DNA of 64,000 nt. Origin: Verrucomicrobiota bacterium (GTDB taxonomy: Bacteria; Verrucomicrobiota; Verrucomicrobiia; Opitutales; Opitutaceae). The stretch's first letter is position 1. Every line of letters begins with the position of its first letter. Location of the stretch: contig JAEYWP010000032.1 in assembly GCA_023428905.1 (NCBI GenBank), positions 299,210-363,209 of the forward strand, written 5' to 3'. The notes below the pieces were generated by a model. The model ran no database searches, was not told the DNA's origin, and saw only the letters and a program-made list of their open reading frames with translations. Shown piece after piece: positions 9,208-18,409 of the stretch. Made by a program: the position numbers and the translations under genes.

Positions 9208-10371
9208 TTATCCTCTGGGGGCGGCGATGGGGTTGCTTTCCTCGACCTGGATCACAGGCGGTTCGGCCGCAGGCGCAATCGGGCTGGCCTCCGTGGTCGG
9301 GAAGATCGGGTTGTCGCTGGCCGGCGCCACCGGGCTGGCCTCGATCGGCGAAACCTCGGAGGCGGGCGCGGGCTGCGGCGCAGCCACCGCCGCCGGCTCG
9401 GCAGTCGCTGCACTCGAAGAGACCCCCGGAATGACCAATTCCTGGCCCGCGCGCAGGTTCTGCGGATTAACGATGTTGTTCGCCACCGCGAGGTCGCGGC
9501 GGCTGACGCCGTAACGCCGTGCGATCATACCGAGGTTCTCGCCCGGTTTGACGAGGTGGCGCGCCCCGCCTGAAGCGCGGCTGGCGGTTGTGCTCGGAGT
9601 GACATCCGGCGCCGCCGCCAGGGTGGCCGCAGTGCCGGCCCCGGCCGGCACCCGCAGGTTTTGGCCCACGCGAACGGTGTCATTCTTCAACGCGTTGAGG
9701 GTCCGCAGGGCGGCCACGGTTGTGCCGGCGCGGCGCGCGATCACCGCCAAGGTGTCGCCTGCACGCACGGTGTAGACGAGGGTGTCGGCCGGTGTGGGCG
9801 CGGTGTCCGCCGTGGTGGGAGTGGACATCGGGGTCGCCTTGGCGGGGATGACGAGCTTCTGGCCGGGACGCAGGGGCGCGTCGGCGCGCAGGCTGTTGGC
9901 CGCGGCCAATTCCTTGACCGAGAGGTTATTCACCTTGGCGATCTTCCAGAGGGTATCGCCCGAGCCCACGGTGTACGCCGTCCCTTGGGACGGGTCTGCA
10001 GTCGGAGCGGTCAGAGCGGCCATCGGGGGCGTCGGAGCGGAGGTCGCAGGCCGCGCTCCTGGGCGGGTCGGGTTAAAACGGACGGTGGGTGCCACGCCCA
10101 GTTGCGACGGGGGGGAATAGGGCACCGCCGGCGCGGTGGCACCGGGGTTGAGGGCGGCGTCAAAGCGTTGACCTGACGGCGCTGGAGCTGCGCTCACAGG
10201 GGTCTCGGCCCCGCCCATCGCGGGCGCGGGAGGCAGGTTCCCGGCCTGCACCGAAGCGGGAGGCGGCGGCGAGTGGCGACGCGTCGACCGGCAACCCGGG
10301 ACTGCGAACACCGCCAGGAACGCAGCGGCGTGGACGCCCACAACCAGGCCAAAGATCTTCAGGATTTTCAT
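9208..10371 (-). CDS. LysM-repeat lipoprotein in the dcw cluster
   Basis: A 387-residue exported protein with a lipobox-like signal (hydrophobic stretch ending VPGC, Cys near 27). It has three LysM domains of about 45 residues each, beginning TAYTVGSGDTLWKIAK, LVYTVRAGDTLAVIAR and RHLVKPGENLGMIARR. Alanine/proline-rich linkers separate them, and an acidic, proline-rich tail follows. LysM binds GlcNAc glycan of peptidoglycan, so this is probably an envelope-anchored wall-binding factor. Its place between murD and ftsW, with a 3-nt gap to ftsW, suggests co-expression with septal wall synthesis. No catalytic domain is visible. Confidence 0.9.
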   Translation of the reverse strand: MKILKIFGLVVGVHAAAFLAVFAVPGCRSTRRHSPPPPASVQAGNLPPAPAMGGAETPVSAAPAPSGQRFDAALNPGATAPAVPYSPPSQLGVAPTVRFNPTRPGARPATSAPTPPMAALTAPTADPSQGTAYTVGSGDTLWKIAKVNNLSVKELAAANSLRADAPLRPGQKLVIPAKATPMSTPTTADTAPTPADTLVYTVRAGDTLAVIARRAGTTVAALRTLNALKNDTVRVGQNLRVPAGAGTAATLAAAPDVTPSTTASRASGGARHLVKPGENLGMIARRYGVSRRDLAVANNIVNPQNLRAGQELVIPGVSSSAATAEPAAVAAPQPAPASEVSPIEASPVAPASDNPIFPTTEASPIAPAAEPPVIQVEESNPIAAPRG

Positions 10372-10389
10372 GAGGAGGGACTCCAGTTC

Positions 10390-11697
10390 TTAGAGGGTTT
10401 TCGCAGGCGAACGCGGCGTTGTTCCCAAGTTGTTCACAACCTGCTCAAATTGATCACCGCGGTCCTCGTAGTTGCGGAACTGATCGAAGCTGGCGAAGCC
10501 CGGGCTGAGCAGGACGTGATCGCCGCTGACCGCGATTTGCGAAGCGCGTTGCACCGCGGATGTGAGGCCGTCGCACACCGTGAACGGTACCTGGTGGAGG
10601 CGGCAGGCCTGCTCCAGCAAGTTTCGGGTGTCCCCGATGAGGAAAGCGTGGTGCGTTTTGGCGGCGATCCGCCCGACAAAACCAGCGACGTCCCCGCCTT
10701 TCGATTTTCCACCGAGGATCAGGTGAACCGGTCCCGGAAAGTACGCCAAGGCTCCCTCGACGGCGTGAAAATTGGTGGCTTTGGAATCATTCCAGAACGT
10801 CACGCCACCACACTCGCGCACGCGGTTGAGGCGATGTCGACCGAGGTGGAACGCATGCGCCGCCGCATACAGGGCGGCCTCGGGCAAACCCGCGCGGTGC
10901 CACCACGCCGCCGCGATGATAAAATTCTCCCGCTGTGGGTAATGTTCGAAGACCGTGCCGGCCAGCAGCACATCGGCCGGCTGGGCCTCCGTCGGGACGG
11001 CCGCCTCGACCGGCAAAACCCGCCCGAACTCGGCGGCGCAGCGCTGCACGGAGGAGCCCGCGAGCATCACGCCGCCAACCGTGCGATCGAAGAGTTTCCA
11101 TTTCGCGTCGAAATACGCGCGCAAACTGGGGTGCCGCTCGAGATGATCCTCGGCGAGATTGGTCCAGAGGGCCGCATCGGCGCGAAAATGAATCAGGGTT
11201 TCCGCCTGGAAGGAGCTCACTTCGCACACCGCAACCGCGTCGAAGACCCCGCCGTCCGTTTCGGCCACCAGCTGGCTGAAGGGAAAACCCACGTTGCCGG
11301 TGGCGCGCGCGTCGCGTCCGACGTGCTTGAGGGCATGGGTGAGAAACTCGGTCAGGGTGGTCTTCCCGTTGGTGCCGGTGATCGCGATGACCGTGCCGCG
11401 CCAGAAAAGGCCGGCGAAATCGAGTTCGCCCAGGCAGGTGCAGCCGGAGGCGCGGGCGGCCCGGAGCCAGGGATGGTCCACCGCAAAACCCGGGCTGAAC
11501 ACCACCAGGCGGTGCCGGTGGGCATCGGCCGGGGTGAACGTGCGCCGCGCATCGGGTTGACGCTCATCGTACAGCTCCCCGCCCGCTCCCACCGCGCGGA
11601 GCAATCCGAGCACCGCCCGGCCGCTCACGCCGCCGCCAAAGACGGCGACGGGCTGCGTCAGCAGAGGCTTGAGGAGCTCGGGAATCGAGAGGGCCAT
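10390..11697 (-). CDS. murD: UDP-MurNAc-L-alanine--D-glutamate ligase MurD
   Basis: Cytosolic Mur ligase adding D-glutamate. The 435-residue product has the N-terminal Rossmann loop VAVFGGGVSGRAVLGLL. The ATP loop is IAITGTNGKTTLTEFLTHAL, and FWNDSKATNFHAVEGALA and LILGGKSKGGD mark the C-domain. The ATG at 11697 is chosen because the family N-terminus follows it; the open frame continues upstream through the intergenic gap and into mraY without recognisable sequence. It lies 55 nt after mraY and 18 nt before the LysM gene. Confidence 0.96.
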   Translation of the reverse strand: MALSIPELLKPLLTQPVAVFGGGVSGRAVLGLLRAVGAGGELYDERQPDARRTFTPADAHRHRLVVFSPGFAVDHPWLRAARASGCTCLGELDFAGLFWRGTVIAITGTNGKTTLTEFLTHALKHVGRDARATGNVGFPFSQLVAETDGGVFDAVAVCEVSSFQAETLIHFRADAALWTNLAEDHLERHPSLRAYFDAKWKLFDRTVGGVMLAGSSVQRCAAEFGRVLPVEAAVPTEAQPADVLLAGTVFEHYPQRENFIIAAAWWHRAGLPEAALYAAAHAFHLGRHRLNRVRECGGVTFWNDSKATNFHAVEGALAYFPGPVHLILGGKSKGGDVAGFVGRIAAKTHHAFLIGDTRNLLEQACRLHQVPFTVCDGLTSAVQRASQIAVSGDHVLLSPGFASFDQFRNYEDRGDQFEQVVNNLGTTPRSPAKTL

Positions 11698-11752
11698 GAT
11701 GTGTATTCGGCTCGCGGGTACGGTTTCTGAATCGGGAGTGGTGAAAATCGGG

Positions 11753-12874
11753 TCAGCGGAGCTTGAGGGTGCCGAGTCCGGCCAGCGCGCAGAAGAGTGA
11801 AATGATCCAGAAGCGCGCCACGACCTTGGTCTCCGGCCAGCCCAGCTTCTGGAAATGGTGATGGATCGGCGCCATCCGGAAAAAGCGGCGACCCTCGCCG
11901 TAGCGGCGGCGGGTGACCTTGAAATAGGAGATCTGGATGACCACCGAAAGCGCTTCCGCGATGAAGACCCCCCCGACAATCACCAGGGTCAGGGGTTGTT
12001 GCACCATGAAGGCGATCAACCCAAGGAGCCCGCCGAGGGCGAGTGAGCCGGTGTCGCCCATGAAGACTTCCGCCGGATGTGAATTGTACCAGAGGAAGGC
12101 CATGCCCGCGCCGACGATTGCGCCGCAGACCACCGCAAGTTCACCTGTGCCCGGGACAAAGCTGATCAGGAGATAATCCGCGACGCGCGAATTGCCGGCC
12201 GTGTACGCCATGATGCCGTAGGTCAGGGCGACGGTGATGGTGCACCCCGTCGCCAGTCCGTCCAGGCCATCGGTGAAGTTGATGGCATTGCTGAAGCCCA
12301 CCAACCAGAAGAACATCATTACCAGCAGGGCAAGGATGCCAAAGACACCGGTAAAGAGAAACACGGGCTCCTTCACAAACGGCACCCACAACTCGGTGAT
12401 CTTGCCCGCGCTCTGCGGATGGGAAACCAGGGCAGCCAGCGCGACCACCGTCACCAGGGTCTGCCACATCATCTTCTCGCGGGAGGAAATACCGTCGCGG
12501 TTTTTCTTCACCACCTTGAGGTAGTCGTCGCGAAAGCCGACAGCCGTGAGGGCCGCGTAAACGAACATCGACACCACCACCCAGATGTTCGGCTGGGCGC
12601 ACAGGAAGACGGCGCCAAAAACGGAAATGAAAATCAGCAGGCCGCCCATCGTCGGCGTGTTTTTTTTGTCGAAGCGTTGGGCGAGCTCCCCGGTGCGGTC
12701 GTCGTCGTAATGCTGACCAAACTTGAGCATGCGCAACTTGCGGATGAGCCACGGACCGACGAGGAAGGCGATGACCATGGCCATGCCGGACCCCAGCAGG
12801 GTACGAAAGGTGATGAACCGCAGCACCCGCAGCGGGCCAAAATACTCTTCGAAATCAGCGAGGTAGCTCAGCAT
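11753..12874 (-). CDS. mraY: Phospho-N-acetylmuramoyl-pentapeptide-transferase MraY
   Basis: Integral membrane enzyme that makes lipid I from UDP-MurNAc-pentapeptide and undecaprenyl phosphate. The 373-residue product has about ten membrane segments. Family motifs visible are DKKNTPTMGG, NAINFTDGLDGLATG, FMGDTGSLALGG and IHHHFQKLGWPE, the latter two with catalytic/Mg-binding residues. It lies 12 nt after murF. Length and all signatures are normal. Confidence 0.98.
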   Translation of the reverse strand: MLSYLADFEEYFGPLRVLRFITFRTLLGSGMAMVIAFLVGPWLIRKLRMLKFGQHYDDDRTGELAQRFDKKNTPTMGGLLIFISVFGAVFLCAQPNIWVVVSMFVYAALTAVGFRDDYLKVVKKNRDGISSREKMMWQTLVTVVALAALVSHPQSAGKITELWVPFVKEPVFLFTGVFGILALLVMMFFWLVGFSNAINFTDGLDGLATGCTITVALTYGIMAYTAGNSRVADYLLISFVPGTGELAVVCGAIVGAGMAFLWYNSHPAEVFMGDTGSLALGGLLGLIAFMVQQPLTLVIVGGVFIAEALSVVIQISYFKVTRRRYGEGRRFFRMAPIHHHFQKLGWPETKVVARFWIISLFCALAGLGTLKLR

Positions 12875-12886
12875 GAGTCAGGTCCC

Positions 12887-14455
12887 TTAGCGCCACCAGT
12901 TCACCCCCGAGCGCGCGGCCGAGACCGCACGCGGAAAATGCCAGCTCAAAGGAGCCATCGTATTGGGACCGCGTGTCCACGACATCGCGTTTGGCAGGGT
13001 CGCCGCTCCCCCTGCGGTGGGCCCGGGCAGGGGAGCACCGGTGGCAGGTGGCATCTCTGCCGGACGGGTCTCGCCCGCTCGGCCGGGCCCGCCAGAAGCC
13101 TCCGTCACTGGCACCACCTTCTCCAGTTCGTAACGGCGGGAGCCTTTGATAAACACGGCGCCAGCAAAGGCCGCGACGCGCGCGGCAATCGGTGCAAGGC
13201 TTGTGACCACGTCGACGTTCTGTCCCGTGTCGCCCGACTCGAGGGCACCCTCGCGCACCGCCTGAGCTTCCGTGCCGATGACGAGCACCTGGTCCTGCCG
13301 ACGCAATTTCAGGGAGCGGCCGAGGGCCCGGTGATAAAGCGCCGCGTTTTCCCCGAGCTCCTCCATGCAACCGAGCACGAAGAGCCGCGGTTCCTCCGCC
13401 GGCACCAGCGCGCAGAAGTTCTCCAATGAGTCAGCCATCGAGGCGGGGTTCGCGTTGTAGAAATCGAGGTAGAGGGTGCGGCGCCCATCGTGCTTCAACT
13501 CGCCGCGCCATTTGGTCGGCTCCCACTCGTCCAGGCCGCGCTGGATGGCCTCGTCCGACACGCCCATTTCCGACGCCAGCAGGATCCCGAGGACCGCGTT
13601 CTGAGCCATCCCCCGTGTGACCCGTCGAAAATCAAAACGCCGGCGGCCACCGATCCACGCTTCCGTGCGTGTGGGAGTCCAGCGCAGCCCGTAACTTTGC
13701 GTGCGCGGCGCGATGCAATGCTCGCCCTCCGGGACGGCCACCAGGCTGGGCTGCGGCAGGTCCTGGAAGGGCAGGAAATCCCAGCACTGCTTCGGGAACA
13801 CGCCCAGGCCGCCGGGGCGGATGTGCTGCAGAAGGACGGACTTCTCACGGGCCACGCCGTCGATCCCGCCCAGTTCCTGCAGGTGCGCCGGACCCACCAT
13901 CGTCACGATCCCGTAGTCGGGCTGGATCATCGCGCCGAGGTCCTCCATTTCGCCGGGGACACTGATGCCGGCCTCGATCACCGCAGACTCATGGCCGCCG
14001 GGCTCCAGTCGGGTCAGCGTGAGCGGAACGCCGATAAAATTGTTGAGATTACCTTCCGTGGCCAGAACCAGCGGCTCGCCGCCGAGCAGCCGCGCAAGGA
14101 GGTTTTTGGTCGAAGTCTTGCCACAACTGCCCGTCACACCGGTCACGGCGCCGCGAAAGGCCAGGCGATGCTCCCGGCCGATCACCTGCAGGGCCCGAAG
14201 GGGATCGGGCACCACCAACTGGGGAAGGCCCAACTCGGGATCGGGGTGTTGGACGATGGCGGCACTCGCGCCGGCGTTCATCGCCGCTGCCAGAAAGCTG
14301 TGACCGTCACGCTTGTCCGTCCGCAACGCCACGAAGACCTGCCCAGCCCGGAGTTTACGGGTGTCCTGGGTGAAGCCATGCAGCGGCAAGTTGGGCTTGG
14401 TGGTCCATTGACCGCCGGTCCAACTGGCGAGAAAGGCGGGAGCGAAGGAAGGCAT
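12887..14455 (-). CDS. murF: UDP-MurNAc-tripeptide--D-Ala-D-Ala ligase MurF
   Basis: Adds D-Ala-D-Ala to complete the UDP-MurNAc pentapeptide. The ATP loop VTGSCGKTSTKNLL follows a MurF-type N-domain (FTQDTRKLRAGQVFVAL). LDFYNANPASM is the MurF substrate motif. At 522 residues it is longer than usual because of a C-terminal proline/alanine-rich extension of about 75 residues with no recognised fold. The ATG at 14455 is preferred to an upstream in-frame start because family similarity begins soon after it. The gap to murE is 108 nt. Confidence 0.94.
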   Translation of the reverse strand: MPSFAPAFLASWTGGQWTTKPNLPLHGFTQDTRKLRAGQVFVALRTDKRDGHSFLAAAMNAGASAAIVQHPDPELGLPQLVVPDPLRALQVIGREHRLAFRGAVTGVTGSCGKTSTKNLLARLLGGEPLVLATEGNLNNFIGVPLTLTRLEPGGHESAVIEAGISVPGEMEDLGAMIQPDYGIVTMVGPAHLQELGGIDGVAREKSVLLQHIRPGGLGVFPKQCWDFLPFQDLPQPSLVAVPEGEHCIAPRTQSYGLRWTPTRTEAWIGGRRRFDFRRVTRGMAQNAVLGILLASEMGVSDEAIQRGLDEWEPTKWRGELKHDGRRTLYLDFYNANPASMADSLENFCALVPAEEPRLFVLGCMEELGENAALYHRALGRSLKLRRQDQVLVIGTEAQAVREGALESGDTGQNVDVVTSLAPIAARVAAFAGAVFIKGSRRYELEKVVPVTEASGGPGRAGETRPAEMPPATGAPLPGPTAGGAATLPNAMSWTRGPNTMAPLSWHFPRAVSAARSGVNWWR

Positions 14456-14563
14456 TTGAAACGGTCCAACCCCTGCACCCTGACTTCCCCTGAGCACCGG
14501 GCGCGGTGTCGAGGAAAGACGGGCTCCAGGGTCGGACGGCGGGACGGGAAAAAAGGGAGGCGG

Positions 14564-16066
14564 TCAGGCGCGGGGGCTGCCGGACTGCTGCTTGAGGGTC
14601 TTGATCGCGATCAACTCCCGCACCACCTGGCGGTCGTCGAAGGGTGTCACCGTGTCGGCAAATTCCTGATACGACTCGTGGCCCTTGCCGGCGATGATCA
14701 GACTGTCGCCGGGCTGGCACATGTCCAGGGCGAGGCTGATGGCCCGGCGGCGGTCGTCGATCCAGGTGATCTTCTCGTTGGAAAGTACCCCTGCCTTCAT
14801 GTCGGTGAAGATCTGCGCGAGCGGTTCGCTGCGCGGATTGTCCGCCGTCGCGAAAGCGAAGTCGGCGTACTGCTGGACCGCCTTCACCATCATCGGACGT
14901 TTCGCGCGATCGCGGTTGCCCCCGCACCCGAAGACCGTGATCAGGCGGCCCGGCGTGATGGAGCGCAGCATGCCGAGGGCGTTGCGGAGGGCGTCGTCGG
15001 TGTGCGCATAGTCGACCAGCACGTTGAAGGTCTGCCCTTCCTCGATCCGCTCCATGCGGCCGGGGACACCCTTGAAGGAGCGCAGCCGTGCCAGGAAAAC
15101 CGAGGGATCCCGCCCGAGCGCCCAGGCGGTGGCGATGGCGGCCAGGAGATTGCTGACATTGTAGCGTCCGATGAGCGGCGATTCGACCAGCATCTCACCC
15201 TGGGGCCAGACCAGCTTGAACGTCGTACTCTTGAAATTCAGGACCACGTCCTCCGCGCGCACCATCGCGGTGGCGGCTTCACCGAAGGTCACGGTACGCA
15301 CGTGGGGCGGGATCACTCCGACGAGCGTCTCGCCGGCCGGATCATCAACATTCACCACTGCAAGTTTCGGCTCCGTGCCGACCTTGCCGGTGAAGAGACG
15401 CGACTTCACCTCGAAGTAGGTCTCCATCGTCTTGTGATAATCGAGGTGGTCGCGCGTAAGGTTGGTGAACACCGCGGCGCCAAACTGCATCCCGAGGACA
15501 CGCTGCTGGTCGATACCGTGCGAACTGACCTCCATCACCGCATGCCGGCAGCCGGCATCGCGCATCTGCGCCAGCATGCCGTAGATGTCCAGCGACTCGG
15601 GGGTCGTCTTGTAAGACGGTACACTGCGAACGCCCAGGTCGTAGGCGATCGTGCCGATCAGGCCGACGCGCTGGTCACCGTTGAGGAACTGCTTGATCAG
15701 GTGGGTCACCGTGGTCTTGCCGTTGGTGCCGGTGACGCCGACGACCGACATCTCGCGGTCGGGAAACTGGTAATAACGCTGCGAGACACGCGCCAGCATC
15801 GCGCGCGGATCCGCGACCTGGATGTAGGTCACCTTGGCGGGGGCGTGGGTGGGGAGCTTGTTGGTCACCACCGCCACGGCGCCGCGATCGACGGCCTCGT
15901 CGATGAAGCCGGTGCCATCGGTGCGAAGGCCCGGCAGGGCGAAAAAGAGGGTGCCGGGCACAGCCCTGCGGCTGTCCATCACGAGGCCGGAGATCGGCCG
16001 GTCGAGACTGCCCTTGCTGGCAATGATCTCTCCTTCGCGAAAATAGTCAGAGAGTTTGGGAGCCAT
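14564..16066 (-). CDS. murE: UDP-MurNAc-L-Ala-D-Glu--meso-DAP ligase MurE
   Basis: Adds the third stem residue. Motifs are GLVMDSRRAVPGTLFFA near the N-terminus, the ATP loop GVTGTNGKTT at 110-119, and TNLTRDHLDYH. The specificity motif DNPR (in ATADNPRSEP) indicates meso-diaminopimelate, hence DAP-type peptidoglycan. The ATG at 16066 gives 500 residues and a normal N-terminus. A GTG at 16171, with GGAGG six bases upstream and overlapping the ftsI stop, would add 35 residues. That segment has lower third-position GC and no family similarity that I recognise. Confidence 0.95.
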   Translation of the reverse strand: MAPKLSDYFREGEIIASKGSLDRPISGLVMDSRRAVPGTLFFALPGLRTDGTGFIDEAVDRGAVAVVTNKLPTHAPAKVTYIQVADPRAMLARVSQRYYQFPDREMSVVGVTGTNGKTTVTHLIKQFLNGDQRVGLIGTIAYDLGVRSVPSYKTTPESLDIYGMLAQMRDAGCRHAVMEVSSHGIDQQRVLGMQFGAAVFTNLTRDHLDYHKTMETYFEVKSRLFTGKVGTEPKLAVVNVDDPAGETLVGVIPPHVRTVTFGEAATAMVRAEDVVLNFKSTTFKLVWPQGEMLVESPLIGRYNVSNLLAAIATAWALGRDPSVFLARLRSFKGVPGRMERIEEGQTFNVLVDYAHTDDALRNALGMLRSITPGRLITVFGCGGNRDRAKRPMMVKAVQQYADFAFATADNPRSEPLAQIFTDMKAGVLSNEKITWIDDRRRAISLALDMCQPGDSLIIAGKGHESYQEFADTVTPFDDRQVVRELIAIKTLKQQSGSPRA

Positions 16067-16167
16067 TTTGAAGACGCGGTTAGCCACCTTATCCGGCTTT
16101 CGGGCGCGGCCAAATGCCTGAGCCTGAAAGGCGTTAATGAGAGAGTAGTCCTGCGTAAGATATCCGA

Positions 16168-17976
16168 TCACCGGTGACCTCCATCGAGTGCGAACAGCGG
16201 TTTGCGCGGCTCCGTCACCGCCTCAACCGGTTCGATGTCCAAGTATTGAATGAGCTGCTCCGCCACCCGGCGGAAACTGGGTGCCGCGACGACGCGGCCG
16301 TAGCCGCTGCCGCCATTGGGCACCTTGCCGTCGTCGACGATCACGGAAATCACGACGCGGGGACGGGTGGCGGGGAAAAATCCAACAAAAGAGCCCACGT
16401 GATTGCGGGAGGAATACTGGCCGTTGATCAGCTTCTGCGCGGTGCCGGTCTTGCCCGCCAGCTGGTAGCCCGGGATGTCCAGGCCGGCGCCCGTTCCGCC
16501 CTTCTGCATCACACCGTGCAGCGCGACCGCCATCTGTTCGGCGGTGCGGGTGCTGATCACACGGTGGCGGACGGCCGGACCGAAGCGATAAACCGGTTCG
16601 CCGGTCGCGTCCCGGACCTCGCGAATCAACTGCGGGCGGTGGAGTTCACCGCCGTTGGCGATCACGGACATCGCGTAGTGAATCTGCATCGGTGTCGCGC
16701 TGACCGAATACCCCGCTGGGATACGGGTGATATCCACGCCGCTCCATTTGGCCGGAGGGTGCAGCTGGCCGGTGATTTCGCCGCCGAAGGGAAAACCCGT
16801 CTCGGCACCGAACCCGAACTTCAGCGCATACGCATAAAAGGTCTCGTCACCCAAGGCCATGGCGAGGCGGGCGGCGCCGCGGTTGCTGGAGTGGCTGATG
16901 ATTTCCGCCACGGTCAGCGGATGGTCATAACGGTGGTCATCCACCATCAGCCGGCGCGGACGGCCCCGGTACTCCACCACCTCCTGCATGCAGTCGAAAT
17001 GGCTCTGCAGGGAAACCAGACCCTCGTTCAGCGCACCTGCGGCGGGGACGATCTTGAAGGTCGAGCCGGGATCAAACTGGTCGGTGACGGCAAAATTCCG
17101 CTGCACCTCGATCGGCGCGGTGTTGAAGGCGTTGAGGTCGAAGGTCGGGTAGTTGCCGAGGGCGAGGACAAAACCCGTGCGGGCCTCGCTCACGATGATG
17201 GTCGCCTTCTGCGGATTGAAGGTGCGGGCGATCTGCTCCAACTCCTCCTCGACGATGTGCTGCACCACCGAGTCGAGCGAGAGCACGACGGAGAATCCGT
17301 CGTTCGCCGGGACCTCGCGGGACCGGAACTGCGCGAGTTCGCGCTGGCGGCCGTCCTTCTCCGACTCGCGCCAGCCATTCTGCCCGCGCAGGTAAAAATC
17401 GGCGTACCGTTCCACCCCGCTCACCGGCGTGCCCTCCTTGTTCAGGTAGCCGAGAAGGTGCGCCGCGAGCTGGTTGTGCGGGTAGGTCCGGCGGTAGTTG
17501 GAGTTCCCATACACGCCCTTGATCCCCAGCGCCTTGATCTGGTCGTGGAGGGTCTCGCCGATCCCATCGCTCAGCTTGACCCAGCGGATCTCGCGGTCCT
17601 CTTCCGTGAGGTCGTCCGGACGCGCCGGCCGCGTCTTGGTGGTGAAGACCGTGCGCAGCTGTTCCAGGGGCATCCCGAGCAGGCGTGCCAATTCCGGCCA
17701 ACGCGGCTCATCCTCGGGTCGCAGCATCTGCGGATCCACGCCGAGGACGATCATCGAACGGCTGGTGGCGAGGACATCGCCGCGGGCATCCAGGATGTCC
17801 CCGCGACGGGCGTTCTCGACGATGATCTGGCGGCGCGCCTTGTCGACGTAACGCACGAGGTGCTCGCGATCCAACACGTGCAGGAATACGAGCCTCGTCC
17901 CGATGCCGCCAAAACAGGCGAACACCGCGAACGCGAGGATCACGATCCGGTAGTTGGATGCGAAACCGCGGGACAT
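16168..17976 (-). CDS. ftsI: Septal peptidoglycan transpeptidase FtsI/PBP3
   Basis: Class B penicillin-binding protein that cross-links septal peptidoglycan. The 602-residue product has one N-terminal membrane segment (residues 10-30) and a pedestal domain containing ARRGDILDARGDVLATS. The transpeptidase domain has the three active-site motifs: S305-T-F-K, S363-S-N and K509-T-G. Third and late in the dcw order, it follows ftsL by 3 nt. The catalytic domain lies in the periplasm. Confidence 0.96.
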   Translation of the reverse strand: MSRGFASNYRIVILAFAVFACFGGIGTRLVFLHVLDREHLVRYVDKARRQIIVENARRGDILDARGDVLATSRSMIVLGVDPQMLRPEDEPRWPELARLLGMPLEQLRTVFTTKTRPARPDDLTEEDREIRWVKLSDGIGETLHDQIKALGIKGVYGNSNYRRTYPHNQLAAHLLGYLNKEGTPVSGVERYADFYLRGQNGWRESEKDGRQRELAQFRSREVPANDGFSVVLSLDSVVQHIVEEELEQIARTFNPQKATIIVSEARTGFVLALGNYPTFDLNAFNTAPIEVQRNFAVTDQFDPGSTFKIVPAAGALNEGLVSLQSHFDCMQEVVEYRGRPRRLMVDDHRYDHPLTVAEIISHSSNRGAARLAMALGDETFYAYALKFGFGAETGFPFGGEITGQLHPPAKWSGVDITRIPAGYSVSATPMQIHYAMSVIANGGELHRPQLIREVRDATGEPVYRFGPAVRHRVISTRTAEQMAVALHGVMQKGGTGAGLDIPGYQLAGKTGTAQKLINGQYSSRNHVGSFVGFFPATRPRVVISVIVDDGKVPNGGSGYGRVVAAPSFRRVAEQLIQYLDIEPVEAVTEPRKPLFALDGGHR

Positions 17977-17979
17977 GGC

Positions 17980-18381
17980 TTATTGGCCATCCCCTCCAAG
18001 GACGAAACGGACAGGGGCGACGGTGGCGCGCTCCCCGGCAAAAAGCTGGTCGTGACGTTTCCGGGCGAGGCGGTCCTCCACCGGCTCGAAGACGCGGACA
18101 ATCTGGCGTTCCTGTGGGCGCACCAGCCCGAGGCTCCACTCCTGGTTGCGACGGTTCAGGACGTCGGCCGAACTTTCGGCCGCGATCAGCGCATTCATTT
18201 CCGCGAGGTGCCGCTCGACCGCGCTGCTGCGCGACTCGAGGAGCTTCACGTTGTTGGCGGTCTGCGCCATCTGCTGGCGCAGCCAGACGGTGCCAAGACC
18301 GATGGTTCCGCTGAAGCAGATCATGACCAGCGTGTACACGAGGAGCTGGTTAACAAAGCCCTGCGATTCTGACTTGTTCAT
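17980..18381 (-). CDS. ftsL: FtsL-like cell division protein
   Basis: Small bitopic protein of 133 residues. A cytoplasmic tail of about 10 residues precedes a membrane segment at residues 11-33. A heptad-like region (about 36-70) and a charged C-terminal part follow. Sequence similarity in this family is low, so the call rests on size, topology and position between rsmH and ftsI. FtsL works with FtsB and FtsQ to activate FtsW/FtsI. No separate ftsB is present in the cluster. Confidence 0.85.
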   Translation of the reverse strand: MNKSESQGFVNQLLVYTLVMICFSGTIGLGTVWLRQQMAQTANNVKLLESRSSAVERHLAEMNALIAAESSADVLNRRNQEWSLGLVRPQERQIVRVFEPVEDRLARKRHDQLFAGERATVAPVRFVLGGDGQ

Positions 18382-18409
18382 GGCGTGGGGAGGCGAAGCC
18401 GGAAGGGTT

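Noticed and set aside
13490..16177. Long open frame on the plus strand opposite murE/murF (895 codons)
   Set aside because: It is antisense to certain Mur ligase genes and encodes no recognisable domain. High GC removes stop codons from the opposite frame.
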